NCBI RefSeq assembly: GCF_020923495.1 | Contig: NZ_CP064048.1 | Span: forward strand, 3,101,001 to 3,165,000 | Reading direction: 5' to 3' | DNA from: Brevibacillus sedimenti | GTDB taxonomy: Bacteria; Bacillota; Bacilli; Brevibacillales; Brevibacillaceae | Length of the DNA stretch: 64,000 nt | In this document: positions 46,769 through 56,006 of the stretch, one piece after another | How positions within the stretch are numbered: the stretch's first letter is position 1 | How the letters are laid out: each line of letters begins with the position of its first letter | The notes under the pieces: generated by a model | Seen by the model: the letters and a program-made list of their open reading frames with translations, nothing else | Told to the model about the DNA's origin: nothing | The model's database searches: none | Made by a program: the position numbers and the translations under genes

Positions 46769-47287
46769 TCATTGGAGGGAAATCACGCGGGTGATCTGCG
46801 GCAGTTTCTCAATGGCGGTGACCACGTCAGGCGTAATGGCTTCGTCGGTAACGGACACGAGCAGCGCGTTTTTCCCTTTTTGCTCTCGGGAGACATTCAA
46901 TTTGGAGATGTTGATTTGATTGTCGGCTAATATGCGGGACACGTCGTAAATCACGCCGGGATAATCATTGTGATAGACGAGCAGTCCGTGCGATTGCGGC
47001 GGAATCCGGCATGGACAGTAATTGATCTCGGCAATGTACACCTCCCGCCAGTCCTGGGCGATCGTGTACTTGTTGCCCCCTACCCGGACAACAGCCAGGT
47101 GGTTGGCGTACTCCCCCGAACTGGTCTGTACCGGTACGTCGGCACCCAGTCCTTCCACCAACGCCTTGGCAATGGCATCGCGTTGCTCGTATGCCAGGAT
47201 CGTCAGCGACGCTCCCGCCAGATTTGGCTCCAGCCTGCGAATCAGGCTTGCCAGGTCGCGCAGTTGTTCCGCATTGATCATGTTCAT
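46769..47287 (-). CDS. Stand-alone SerA-type ASB-ACT regulatory protein
   Basis: A 172-residue soluble protein that looks like the C-terminal regulatory part of phosphoglycerate dehydrogenase without its catalytic domain. Residues about 1-95 resemble the allosteric substrate-binding domain (SGEYANHLAVVRVGG). About 98-172 form an ACT domain (HNDYPGVIYDVSRILADNQI, KGKNALLVSVTDE). It may sense serine or another amino acid and act on a partner. ATG 47287 with GGGGATG upstream. No serine biosynthesis gene is adjacent. Confidence 0.75.
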   Translation of the reverse strand: MNMINAEQLRDLASLIRRLEPNLAGASLTILAYEQRDAIAKALVEGLGADVPVQTSSGEYANHLAVVRVGGNKYTIAQDWREVYIAEINYCPCRIPPQSHGLLVYHNDYPGVIYDVSRILADNQINISKLNVSREQKGKNALLVSVTDEAITPDVVTAIEKLPQITRVISLQ

Positions 47288-47326
47288 GCACTCACATCCC
47301 CTGTCATCTCTTTGTTTTCTCGGGTG

Positions 47327-47653
47327 TTACCTGGGGAGAATCCACGCTTCTTCCTCTTTGATGATCGAGGAATGATTGATCGAGCGGTACCACGCCGTCA
47401 AGGTGTTGCCGTCCTTTTCGTACGTGATTTTGTAGATCGTGTTTCCTTTTCCGCTCTTCTCAAACGGGCTCTCATCCACAGGGACGACGGTAATGGCTGT
47501 CACCTTTCCCCCTTGGCTGGCGATCTTTTCGTGAATCATCGACACGTGCTCCTGACTTGTGGTGTACAAGCCCATGTAGGCCAGTCCCCCGATGAGTATC
47601 GCTCCCAGCAAAAACGAAACGATGATCAGCTTTGATTTCTGTGTCGCTTCCAC
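47327..47653 (-). CDS. Membrane-anchored hypothetical protein (108 aa)
   Basis: The N-terminus has one hydrophobic segment (LIIVSFLLGAILIGGLAYM, residues 9-27), followed by an extracellular beta-rich part (residues 30-108). GTG at 47653 with GGGAGA upstream. It starts 21 bases after the end of mnmA and ends 39 bases before the ACT gene, so the three may be cotranscribed. No recognised family. Confidence 0.65.
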   Translation of the reverse strand: MEATQKSKLIIVSFLLGAILIGGLAYMGLYTTSQEHVSMIHEKIASQGGKVTAITVVPVDESPFEKSGKGNTIYKITYEKDGNTLTAWYRSINHSSIIKEEEAWILPR

Positions 47654-47674
47654 GTTCCGATTCTCCCATCCGCG

Positions 47675-48835
<1,161 letters not shown>

Positions 48836-48998
48836 TCAGCGACAATTCATGTGTAGAAACAAAGCGAAGTGCGAATGGTTGACTGCACCTTTCTATTTTG
48901 TGTTTGAGGCGGAAAACGTTTCGTACTGTGTACAACGCAAAGACAGATGGGGACGCTCTTCCCGGCGGGTGTTCCACTTCCTTTGCCTTGTCTGCGGG

Positions 48999-49244
48999 TT
49001 ACCGGTTTTTAAGCGTTCGTTCAATGTGGCGAATCGCCTTCCAATAGGCTGCTTCGTCCAGTCGCCCCTGCTCACGCTGCCACTCGATGTAATTGCGCAG
49101 GGAGAGGAGGTCGATCCAGGCCTCCTTGGACTGCGGGTTGTCTCCCGGCACCTCGCCGGTAATTTCGCCTTCCCGCACCAGCTTGGCCATTTTTGTGGGA
49201 TGGATGCCGATTTGATAGGCGATCTGGTATAATGCCGTCTTCAT
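48999..49244 (-). CDS. Small hypothetical protein with an HTH-like N-terminus (81 aa)
   Basis: ATG 49244 follows AAGGAGAG. The stretch YQIAYQIGIHPTKMAKLVREGEI (residues 6-28) has the spacing of a MerR/excisionase-type helix-turn-helix, and the rest is helical and charged. No second domain is present. Function unknown; a DNA-binding role is possible. Confidence 0.6.
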   Translation of the reverse strand: MKTALYQIAYQIGIHPTKMAKLVREGEITGEVPGDNPQSKEAWIDLLSLRNYIEWQREQGRLDEAAYWKAIRHIERTLKNR

Positions 49245-49446
49245 TGAATTCTCTCCTTCGTCAAACGCTTCGGCCCTGTACAGGGAAGCTGGCTTGTCCT
49301 CTTCATTCTGCCAGTCTTGACGCCGGCTGCCAATCCCTGAACTGTCAATGGTGAAAAAGCAGCGTCAGTCGATCAGATAAGCGTACAATCACTTTTGGCG
49401 AAACCCGATATGGTAGTAGTAACTCTTTCCATGGCGGTGATGCGAA

Positions 49447-49725
49447 GTGCCAATCCGCAAGCGGCGTTTTGGATCAATTCCCTGTTTTTACGGAAACTGG
49501 TGCGGTCCCGGCTGTTCTGGGCCAAATCCGCCCATTGACGAAATAGACTGGTGCTGCATGATGCACGACAAGTGTTACCAAAAACGCGGCTATTTTGCGT
49601 GCAGCTGCGACAGAAAAATGGTGAAATGCCTGAAGCGGTGCATTGATCACAAGACGGAGAACGGGCGAATCGCCTATCTCATGTATCTGTATTTTTGCAA
49701 AAGCATCTGCGATCCCAAGCGCTAA
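49447..49725 (+). CDS. Phospholipase A2-like small Cys-rich protein
   Basis: A 92-residue protein. YGNWCGPGCSG is the calcium-binding loop of secreted phospholipases A2 (Y-G-x-x-C-G-x-G). IDWCCMMHDKCYQKRGYF contains the catalytic H-D pair and the paired Cys, as in the C-C-x-x-H-D-x-C consensus. Nine or so Cys would form disulfides. No signal peptide is present and the N-terminus is basic (MPIRKRRF), so it may be exported by another route, packaged in spores or act intracellularly. GTG 49447 has a weak GGCGGTG site. The hairpin after the stop may end the transcript. Confidence 0.75.
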   Translation: MPIRKRRFGSIPCFYGNWCGPGCSGPNPPIDEIDWCCMMHDKCYQKRGYFACSCDRKMVKCLKRCIDHKTENGRIAYLMYLYFCKSICDPKR

Positions 49726-49805
49726 GCGATCAACCGCCTGGGATCGTTATCTGGTCATGAAGTCATTCGCCCCTCACTTCATTGGATCAGGTCAGTTCCA
49801 GCCAC

Positions 49806-51503
49806 TTATTTCATTACGTAGTTTCCTTTTTTATCAATATAGATTTGATCGTTCGACCCGTCCGGCGTCACCAGCGCCAAACCGTCTTGAAAACTGCGTG
49901 CATGGGAAAATTGCGGCGAAATCACCCATGTTCCGGTTTTGTCGATAAATCCGTCTTTCCCCTTGACGCGGACGCGCGCCAGCCCCTCGGAGAATGACTC
50001 TGCTTCATCAAACTGCGCCGGGATCACCATTTTTCCGGTCTTGTCAATATAACCGAATCGGTATCCGATCCTGACCATTGCCAGGCCGTCAGAAAAATCC
50101 GTGGCATAGTCACCTGTTTGATTGCGGGTGTCAAACGTCGGTGAAATGATGGTCTTTCCTGTTTTGTCGATATACCCGTACTTCCCGTTGATCATAACCC
50201 GGGCCAATCCTTCATGAAAGTCAAACAACCGCGGCTTGCCGCTGTAATTGTAATTGAGCCCCTCCACTGAAAATTGCGGCTTGATGACGTAGGCACCGTT
50301 TTTGCCGATATAGCCGTACCGACCGTTTCGCGCTACCGCGGCCAGGCCTTCGTGAAAGTCGTTGGCGATGTCAAATTGCGGTTTGACGACCACCTTTCCG
50401 TTTTGGTCGATATACCCCCACAGGTTGCCGACCCGCACGGCGGCAAGTCCTTCCTGAAACGGCATGACCTCGTCATACGCTGCCGAGACAACCTTGCCGC
50501 TTTTGGTGATGAAGGCGTACTTGTTCCCTTGTGCAATGACAGCAAGCCCCTCTTGAAAATCGACGCCTCTGTCATACTCGTAGGCAGACCCCAGCGGATA
50601 GACAGGGTTGATGGCCCACTTCCCTTGTTTATTGATGTACCCGTACTTGTAACCGACCCGCGCGGCAGCCAGTCCCTCACTGAAATCTTTCACATCATCA
50701 AACTGCAGGGGAATCGCCAATTCGCCATTGGCTCCGACAAATCCCCATTTGCCGTTGAAGTATACCGCCCCCAATCCATCCCGAAACGGTCTGGCATTGC
50801 TAAACTGCGGATCGACCAGGACACGACCCGCAGCATCCATGTATCCCCATTTGCCGTTTTGGTTAAACGGGTACAATTTCTCACTCGGCGGAATGAGCGG
50901 AGTGGACGGCTGATCGGGCGCCGGCTTGGCCATGACGATGGATTTGTCCGCCAGATTCTTGATGAATTGAACCGCTTCTGTCCGGGTGAGATACGATTCC
51001 TTGGCAAAGCCGGTCAAGCTGGCTGTTTCCCCCCGCCCTTTGACCAGCCCTTGGTTGTACAAATACTGGATCGCGTTGTTCGTGTCGTAACGGAAGCCCT
51101 GCGAGGCAGCTATCAGTTTGGCTACACTGCCCCGTTTGATCGGACGATCCGACTGAGCACGGGACACCGGCCAATGATACGCTTCGGCCTGACGATAATA
51201 AACGTCAGCCCAGTATGTACCTGCAGGCTGAAGCGTCAGTGCGTTTCCGTGGTTAGCGTAATAACGGAGCAGCATCGCCAAAAATTCGCTTTCCTTGACG
51301 TACTGATCCGGTTTGAAGGTGCGGTCCGGGAAACCGGAAACCAAACGCTGCTCCACACCCCATCTGATCGTATCGTACCCCCAGTAGGCCGAGGTGACGT
51401 CCTGAAACGTAACGGACTCCGCCGCAGCCGTCAAACCGACGCTGCTCCACGCCAAAACGCCGGCGACTACCATCTTCAAGCAGTGTTTTCTGTACTTCTT
51501 CAA
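49806..51503 (-). CDS. Exported WG-repeat protein with SLH-like N-terminus
   Basis: A 565-residue secreted protein: signal peptide (KKYRKHCLKMVVAGVLAW), an S-layer-homology-like segment (FQDVTSAYWGYDTIRWGVEQ and VSGFPDRTFKPDQYV), then about nine WG repeats of roughly 38-45 residues each (pattern GKWGYMDAAGRVLVDPQF and variants such as YGYIDKTGK), from residue ~200 to the end. WG repeats form beta structures and probably bind ligands or surfaces; function unknown. TTG 51503 is the likely start, with AGGGAG 7 bases upstream; no nearby ATG has a ribosome site. Divergent from the DUF2935 gene. Confidence 0.85.
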   Translation of the reverse strand: MKKYRKHCLKMVVAGVLAWSSVGLTAAAESVTFQDVTSAYWGYDTIRWGVEQRLVSGFPDRTFKPDQYVKESEFLAMLLRYYANHGNALTLQPAGTYWADVYYRQAEAYHWPVSRAQSDRPIKRGSVAKLIAASQGFRYDTNNAIQYLYNQGLVKGRGETASLTGFAKESYLTRTEAVQFIKNLADKSIVMAKPAPDQPSTPLIPPSEKLYPFNQNGKWGYMDAAGRVLVDPQFSNARPFRDGLGAVYFNGKWGFVGANGELAIPLQFDDVKDFSEGLAAARVGYKYGYINKQGKWAINPVYPLGSAYEYDRGVDFQEGLAVIAQGNKYAFITKSGKVVSAAYDEVMPFQEGLAAVRVGNLWGYIDQNGKVVVKPQFDIANDFHEGLAAVARNGRYGYIGKNGAYVIKPQFSVEGLNYNYSGKPRLFDFHEGLARVMINGKYGYIDKTGKTIISPTFDTRNQTGDYATDFSDGLAMVRIGYRFGYIDKTGKMVIPAQFDEAESFSEGLARVRVKGKDGFIDKTGTWVISPQFSHARSFQDGLALVTPDGSNDQIYIDKKGNYVMK

Positions 51504-51798
51504 GTAACTTCTCCCTCTTTCGTCAAATGTGTTGCAAAATGTTAAGACGCCAATGAAATGGAAAAGTTCCGGTTGCCAGTTTCCAGCACAAAACATTTTT
51601 GGGCGTGAGCGTCCAAGTTCGCACTTTTTCAAAATGTAGGCGTAAGCCCAGTCCACGACCTGGGTATTGGCATAGAGATACATCGTACTTGCAAATACAA
51701 AGGAGTCGTCTGCGGATGCGAATCCACGCTGGGAACTGTCCATTCCCAGTGGCCAGGATTGCGCGAAGCGACACAAAAATGCATGGAGGAGTTACCGT

Positions 51799-52590
51799 AT
51801 GGCAGATACATTTGTGAGTCGGTCGTTAGATGAAATCAGATTTTGGTCAAGAATCATGAAAGAACATTCCCTGTTCCTTAAATTGGGGTTTCGTTGTGAC
51901 GATACCAAATTAATCGACGAAGCCAATCGGTTTTACAACATTTTTGAAGACATTGAAAATCAGGCCCATGCCTTCTCGCCGGATGCAGACCCGCAAAGAA
52001 TTTTCGAATTTAACAATGTCGTTCACCATGCGGTTTGTCACATTTGGAAGTTCAAACGAAGAGTCCTTGACTTGATTATTCGCTGCAAGATTGGGGGAAA
52101 TAATTTTCCCTTGTTGGTCGATCATATCAGCAGGGAAGCTGCCTATTTCATGAATCGATTAGAGCAATTAAATACGGGAACCCTTGATCCCTTGCCCGAT
52201 GCCATCATTAATGAAAATGTATTTTTCCTCAGAATCATGGCAGACCACGCCAAATTTATCAACCACTTGCTTGATCCTTCCGAAAGAAAACTTGTCGAAC
52301 AGGCTCGTGAGTTTAGCCATGACTTTGATCAACTCCTTTATCAAGCGATTGACCTCAACTCCATGCGGCCTCAGTCACAAACCCTTCCTCTCCTTGAACA
52401 ATTTGTCGATCAAAATCGCGTTTCCGTACGTCAATTGCGCGACTTCAAGAAGACAGCACGTGAACTGATTGAGGCATGCAGAATAAAAAGCATAATCCCG
52501 CCGCTGCTCGCTGATCACGTATTCAGAGAAGCATCGCGCTTTCTCGAAATCCTGGATGCATTTGAGGTGGCTTTGTCCTCCTCGAAATAA
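51799..52590 (+). CDS. DUF2935 ferritin-like protein
   Basis: A 263-residue helical protein of DUF2935, with two similar halves. Each has a W/F-x-x-x-M-x-x-H-type start (EIRFWSRIMKEHSLFLKLG and ENVFFLRIMADHAKFINHL) and a DH-x-x-REA motif (VDHISREAAYF and ADHVFREASRF). These pairs of Glu and His probably bind metal, as in ferritin-like four-helix bundles. The family occurs in spore-formers and its function is unknown. ATG 51799 follows GGAGGAG. The gene is noticeably more AT-rich than its neighbours, perhaps a later acquisition. Confidence 0.85.
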   Translation: MADTFVSRSLDEIRFWSRIMKEHSLFLKLGFRCDDTKLIDEANRFYNIFEDIENQAHAFSPDADPQRIFEFNNVVHHAVCHIWKFKRRVLDLIIRCKIGGNNFPLLVDHISREAAYFMNRLEQLNTGTLDPLPDAIINENVFFLRIMADHAKFINHLLDPSERKLVEQAREFSHDFDQLLYQAIDLNSMRPQSQTLPLLEQFVDQNRVSVRQLRDFKKTARELIEACRIKSIIPPLLADHVFREASRFLEILDAFEVALSSSK

Positions 52591-52630
52591 AGAGAACGTC
52601 ATATCGGTCTGTAAGATGATGAATCCACCC

Positions 52631-52652
52631 CCACCCCCATAATGGGGGTTTC
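52631..52652 (+). terminator. Short GC hairpin after the DUF2935 gene
   Basis: ACCCCCAT and ATGGGGGT (52633-52649) form a compact stem followed by TTTC. Weak T-tract, so termination efficiency is doubtful. Confidence 0.5.
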
Positions 52653-52690
52653 AACATTTTACAACATTTGAACCAAGTGAGCTGTAGGAG

Positions 52691-53044
52691 TCAACCGGTG
52701 TACGATTTCGTCACACGCACGACATCCTCGATCTGAATCCACACAGAATCCCAATCACTGACCAGCAGGAACCGTCGTTCGTCAGCGTCAATCTGCTTTA
52801 CGCTCCCCCATGCCGTTTCAAACACGCCGCGTCCTGCGGATATTTCCCGGAACCATGTAACGCTGATCGCGTAGTCGTACTGCGTAGCGTCATAGATACG
52901 AAAACAGTTTTCATCATAGTCGATCTCGTCAACAACCGGTCTCTCTGCAAGCCCTTCATCCGCGTTCACAGGCCCGCTTTCTGTTTTTTTCTCCGGCTGT
53001 ACCATCCGCGCGGTTCTGAACCAATCTCCTATTTTCTGCCCCAT
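52691..53044 (-). CDS. YolD-like family protein
   Basis: A 117-residue protein. The conserved core DYAISVTWFREISAGRG and the C-terminal WGSVKQIDADERRFLLV match the YolD pattern (WxxGxxxxxxGxIxxID). In Bacillus YolD proteins are encoded beside error-prone Y-family polymerases and are LexA-controlled. Here the polymerase is missing. ATG 53044 follows AAAGGAGA and overlaps the end of the HTH gene. Confidence 0.78.
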   Translation of the reverse strand: MGQKIGDWFRTARMVQPEKKTESGPVNADEGLAERPVVDEIDYDENCFRIYDATQYDYAISVTWFREISAGRGVFETAWGSVKQIDADERRFLLVSDWDSVWIQIEDVVRVTKSYTG

Positions 53045-53271
53045 CTAGATGTCTCCTTTCGTTCCCACGCTTCCAACAGCTTGATGTCGTTCGGGTGTGA
53101 GCGAACCCATTGGATGTACCCTTCCCGTGCCAAAATGGCCAGTACCTCCATGACACCGGCGCGGCTACGACCTGTTTTCACGCACAGTTCATCCACGTTC
53201 GGCGTTCGCCTGCGCCCAACAGAAAAGTTGGCGATGATGCGGAGCACCTTCCGTTCAATATCCTGCAGCAC
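53029..53271 (-). CDS. Small winged-helix-like DNA-binding protein
   Basis: An 80-residue protein. RRRTPNVDELCVKTGRSRAG followed by VMEVLAILAREGYIQWV reads as a helix-turn-helix plus wing. GTG 53271 lies inside the end of the WYL gene (17-base overlap); its ribosome site is weak, so it depends on coupling. Middle gene of an SOS-controlled three-gene operon. Confidence 0.72.
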   Translation of the reverse strand: MLQDIERKVLRIIANFSVGRRRTPNVDELCVKTGRSRAGVMEVLAILAREGYIQWVRSHPNDIKLLEAWERKETSRWGRK

Positions 53272-53476
53272 GCTGTTTCACCACTGGAACTGCAGCGAGG
53301 ATGTTGTCAACGGAGAAGATGCGAAACGCCCGACGCGCAAAACAGTAGGCTTTTACACGCCCCCTGCTGATCTCATGAATTCGGACAGTTCGCTTCGACG
53401 TTCGCCCATGGCGATCCAGATAGATGATCTCGACTAGCTGACCGCTGTTCATATAGCGCTGCAGGTACCCGATCAT
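53255..53476 (-). CDS. Stand-alone WYL-domain protein
   Basis: A 73-residue protein made of a WYL-type beta-barrel only: VEIIYLDRHGRTSKRTVRIHE, then RVKAYCFARRAFRIFSVDNI. WYL domains bind nucleotides or nucleic acid and often control defence and DNA-damage systems. ATG 53476 is chosen, with ACAGGAGG 7 bases upstream; ATG 53482 is too close. First gene of the operon, right after the LexA-type promoter. Confidence 0.78.
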   Translation of the reverse strand: MIGYLQRYMNSGQLVEIIYLDRHGRTSKRTVRIHEISRGRVKAYCFARRAFRIFSVDNILAAVPVVKQRAAGY

Positions 53477-53496
53477 CGTCATTCCTCCTGTATATA

Positions 53497-53541
53497 CGAA
53501 CATTTGTTTGTATTATATGCGAACATGAGGCGAACATGCAA
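53497..53541 (-). promoter_or_regulatory. LexA-controlled promoter of the WYL-HTH-YolD operon
   Basis: Minus strand TTGCAT (53536-53541), 18-base spacer, TATAAT (53512-53517). A Bacillus SOS box, CGAACATTTGTTTG (53497-53510), matches CGAAC-N4-GTTCG at nine of ten bases and lies at the start site. Two extra GAACAT half-sites lie in the spacer (53521-53537). Confidence 0.8.
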
Positions 53542-53644
53542 GAAAAAATGCCCCACTGTCCGTGGAGCATGTGTTCGTTCACCATTGTCAGCCCATTGTG
53601 GTGATTGCGTCAGAAGTGCAGCGCTTCAATTGTTTCCGGCATTC

Positions 53645-54805
53645 TTACGACCGATACGCCTCCTCCAGAATGCGCAGGTAATCCTCCGCCGTAATCGTCC
53701 GCACATTGCTTGGCGTGGAGGCGTTTTGCACCGACAGCTCTACGATCCGCGGAAAGTCCTCTTCGCGCACACCCGGCAAGTCTTTCAGCTTTGGAATGTC
53801 CAGGCTGTGCGTAAAGGCCTCAATGCCGTCAATCAGCTTTTCGACAGCCAACTCGTCCGCGTCCGCATCGGCGGCAAACCCCATGTAACGCGCCAATCTG
53901 GCGTGCATCGGCTTGTTTTCCACTGCATTGAACCGAAGCACATGGGGCAAAAATACTGCATTCGCGACGCCGTGGGGCGTGTCGTAAAGCCCGCCGAGCG
54001 CTTCCGCCAGACAGTGCACAGCCGCGACATCCGCCGAGCCAAAACAGAGCCCCGCCAGCAGACTGCCCTCCAGCATGGCGGAACGGGCCTCTACATTTCG
54101 ACCATCGGCATAAGCAGCCGGCAGTGCGGAGACAATCGTCTGCATCGCACGGGCGCCGAGGGCTTGCGAGATCGGATTGGTCACCTTGCAGGTATACCCC
54201 TCGATGGCGTGAACCAAGGCGTCGACGCCGGTGGCAGCGGTGACAGCGGGCGGAACACTGAGCGTCAAACTGGGATCAAGCACGGCCAGCGTTGGGCGCA
54301 AGGCGGCGTGTTTGAGCGTCATTTTTCGGTGCGTGGCCGACTCGGTAATGACTGCGGAGCGGGTCACTTCCGATCCCGTCCCGGCTGTAGTGGGAACGCA
54401 AATGATCGGGGCAATGTTTGCGTAGGGAAGCCGTCCGTCCGCGTAGTCGGCGGGAGTTCCGCCATTTGGTCCGCACAGCGCGATCGTTTTCCCCGTGTCC
54501 ATGGCGCTTCCCCCGCCGATGGCCACCACCATGCTGGCACCTGTGTCACGGAATTGTTCTGCTCCCGCCAAGCATTCCGTATCCCGCGGATTTTGGCTGA
54601 GCGACGCAAACAGCGACACGGCAAAACCCGCTTCCTGCAGAGCTGTCTGGATCGGTTCAACCAGGCCCGCGCGGATCACGCCGGGGTCACTGACCAGCAA
54701 TATGGACGAGCCGACCTGCAGGGAGTGCAGCAGTTCCGGCAGGTGGAGAGCCTTGCCCATCCCCATTTCAATACGCGTGGAGCAATTGTAGTGAAAGGCA
54801 TTCAT
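53645..54805 (-). CDS. Iron-containing alcohol dehydrogenase
   Basis: A 386-residue group III alcohol dehydrogenase. The NAD-binding GGGSAMDTGK (residue 97 on) and VPTTAGTGSEVT (near 137), and the iron ligands in GVDALVHAIEGY, VHCLAEALGG and DTPHGVANA are intact. Substrate cannot be assigned. ATG 54805 has GGGGGG about 7 bases upstream. No clear promoter was found in the 228-base leader. No adjacent aldehyde dehydrogenase. Confidence 0.92.
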   Translation of the reverse strand: MNAFHYNCSTRIEMGMGKALHLPELLHSLQVGSSILLVSDPGVIRAGLVEPIQTALQEAGFAVSLFASLSQNPRDTECLAGAEQFRDTGASMVVAIGGGSAMDTGKTIALCGPNGGTPADYADGRLPYANIAPIICVPTTAGTGSEVTRSAVITESATHRKMTLKHAALRPTLAVLDPSLTLSVPPAVTAATGVDALVHAIEGYTCKVTNPISQALGARAMQTIVSALPAAYADGRNVEARSAMLEGSLLAGLCFGSADVAAVHCLAEALGGLYDTPHGVANAVFLPHVLRFNAVENKPMHARLARYMGFAADADADELAVEKLIDGIEAFTHSLDIPKLKDLPGVREEDFPRIVELSVQNASTPSNVRTITAEDYLRILEEAYRS

Positions 54806-55033
54806 CCGGTTTCCCCCCGATTTTTACAAGCTTGTGACAGTACCATCATAACTGGCAGGAAAAACGGATTTCCACACAAAATTTGAAATATTCCACTTAT
54901 TGAAGCGAACTAATATGTACAACGAGCAGAAGCCGCCATACGAAAATGTTGTTGCAATTTCTGCTGTTTACGTGACCAGCCAGACAATCTGTTCGTCATA
55001 CGGTATGAACTCCAGTTCCCAGGGGGGCTAGCA

Positions 55034-55480
55034 GTGATAAAAAATGGATGGTATGTGATTACAGGTTCCTATTTTGTTACCCTATTCCTTGCATCATGGA
55101 TGTACACTGCGATCACGAAGCTGCCGATTGACCAGCATCGAGATGTGTCAGGACTGGTTTTAGGATCAGTAATGGTAGTCATCCCATATATCGTCGGTGG
55201 TCTGTACGCAGGGATTGCTCATAAACGAGGGGCATCAAAAGCAGCTGTGTGGATCGGTATACTCCCTGCCATTGCGGAAAAGGTTCTGATTTTTCTGATC
55301 GGCATCTGCTATGTCATAATGGAAGGGAGCCCTGTCACATGGGAAAACGTCATGATGTTCGTCAGTGCCGAAGCCGTTCCCTATTTTACAAATGCGTACC
55401 TGTTGACATTCCCCTTGTCTGTTCTGGTATGTGTTGCGACAGCAGCGTGTGTTCATGTCGTAACGAGATCGAAGGGCTAA
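55034..55480 (+). CDS. Small integral membrane protein, unknown
   Basis: A 148-residue protein with four predicted membrane helices (near residues 5-25, 40-60, 75-95 and 115-140) and little else. GTG 55034 follows AGGGGGG with 6-base spacing. AT-richer than its surroundings. No family recognised. Confidence 0.72.
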   Translation: MIKNGWYVITGSYFVTLFLASWMYTAITKLPIDQHRDVSGLVLGSVMVVIPYIVGGLYAGIAHKRGASKAAVWIGILPAIAEKVLIFLIGICYVIMEGSPVTWENVMMFVSAEAVPYFTNAYLLTFPLSVLVCVATAACVHVVTRSKG

Positions 55481-55511
55481 TAAACGATGCTTCGGATACA
55501 AGGATGTGTCA

Positions 55512-55549
55512 GCAAAAAACCTGCCTTCGCTCAGGAGGCGGTTTTTCCT
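55512..55549 (+). terminator. Probable terminator of the membrane protein gene
   Basis: AAAAAACCTGCCT faces AGGAGGCGGTTTTT across a 6-base loop with an imperfect stem and a T5 tail. Confidence 0.5.
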
Positions 55550-55566
55550 CTTACCAAAAAAACGTC

Positions 55567-55620
55567 GATTTCTCAAAGGTTTCATCTGGAGCGGGTGATG
55601 GAAATCGAACCTGCGCCGCC
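55567..55620 (-). repeat. Displaced copy of the tRNA-Gly 3' end (att-like repeat)
   Basis: These 54 bases match 56507-56560 at 49 positions. They include the T-arm, the acceptor 3' strand, CCA and part of the terminator of tRNA-Gly, but not its 5' half. This is the expected trace of integration into the 3' end of a tRNA gene. Confidence 0.75.
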
Positions 55621-55707
55621 ATGCAGAGAGTTGCTGCGGGAAGACCAATATTTTACAGATTAAACGAATTGGCATAATTAAGGCCAGAAAGGAGGTGAGT
55701 ACGTGGG

Positions 55708-55797
55708 ATGGTGAAAGGAGTAGGTACACCCGAAGCTAGCGGAAGAAAAAGTGAAAGCGGCGCTCCCGCCAAGGTAAACGCTGCAGGTGACTGGTGA
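55708..55797 (+). CDS. Possible 29-residue peptide within a structured RNA segment
   Basis: ATG 55708 follows AAAGGAGGTGAG (about 12 bases) and reads MVKGVGTPEASGRK... to TGA 55797. GGATGGTG (55706-55713) can pair with CACCATCC (55805-55812), enclosing the frame. It could be a real small gene of the integrated element or a non-coding structured RNA; I cannot decide. Confidence 0.3.
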   Translation: MVKGVGTPEASGRKSESGAPAKVNAAGDW

Positions 55798-55822
55798 GGC
55801 CCCCCACCATCCTAAGAATAGC

Positions 55823-55990
55823 ATGAAGACAAGAAAAATAGACATCAGAAATCTGCGTTCCATCCGTGGAGTGTTAGGGTTCGCTGTTTTAGCCACATAC
55901 TCGCCTGCTGCTCAGTGGTGGCAGAAAGCCATCCTGATTTACGTTGTGGCATATTTGTGGATAACAGCAGCATTGGGAAGAAGGGATTAA
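55823..55990 (+). CDS. Small membrane protein of the tRNA-Gly element (55 aa)
   Basis: The frame starts MKTRKIDIRNLRSI and contains one hydrophobic helix (ILIYVVAYLWITAAL). The ribosome site is weak. Located inside the element scar, just before the HTH gene. Function unknown. Confidence 0.45.
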   Translation: MKTRKIDIRNLRSIRGVLGFAVLATYSPAAQWWQKAILIYVVAYLWITAALGRRD

Positions 55991-56006
55991 ATAATTACAG
56001 ATTAAT

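Noticed and set aside
55567..55620. Second functional tRNA-Gly gene
   Set aside because: Similarity stops in the anticodon stem. There is no D-arm, anticodon loop or 5' acceptor strand, so no tRNA could form.
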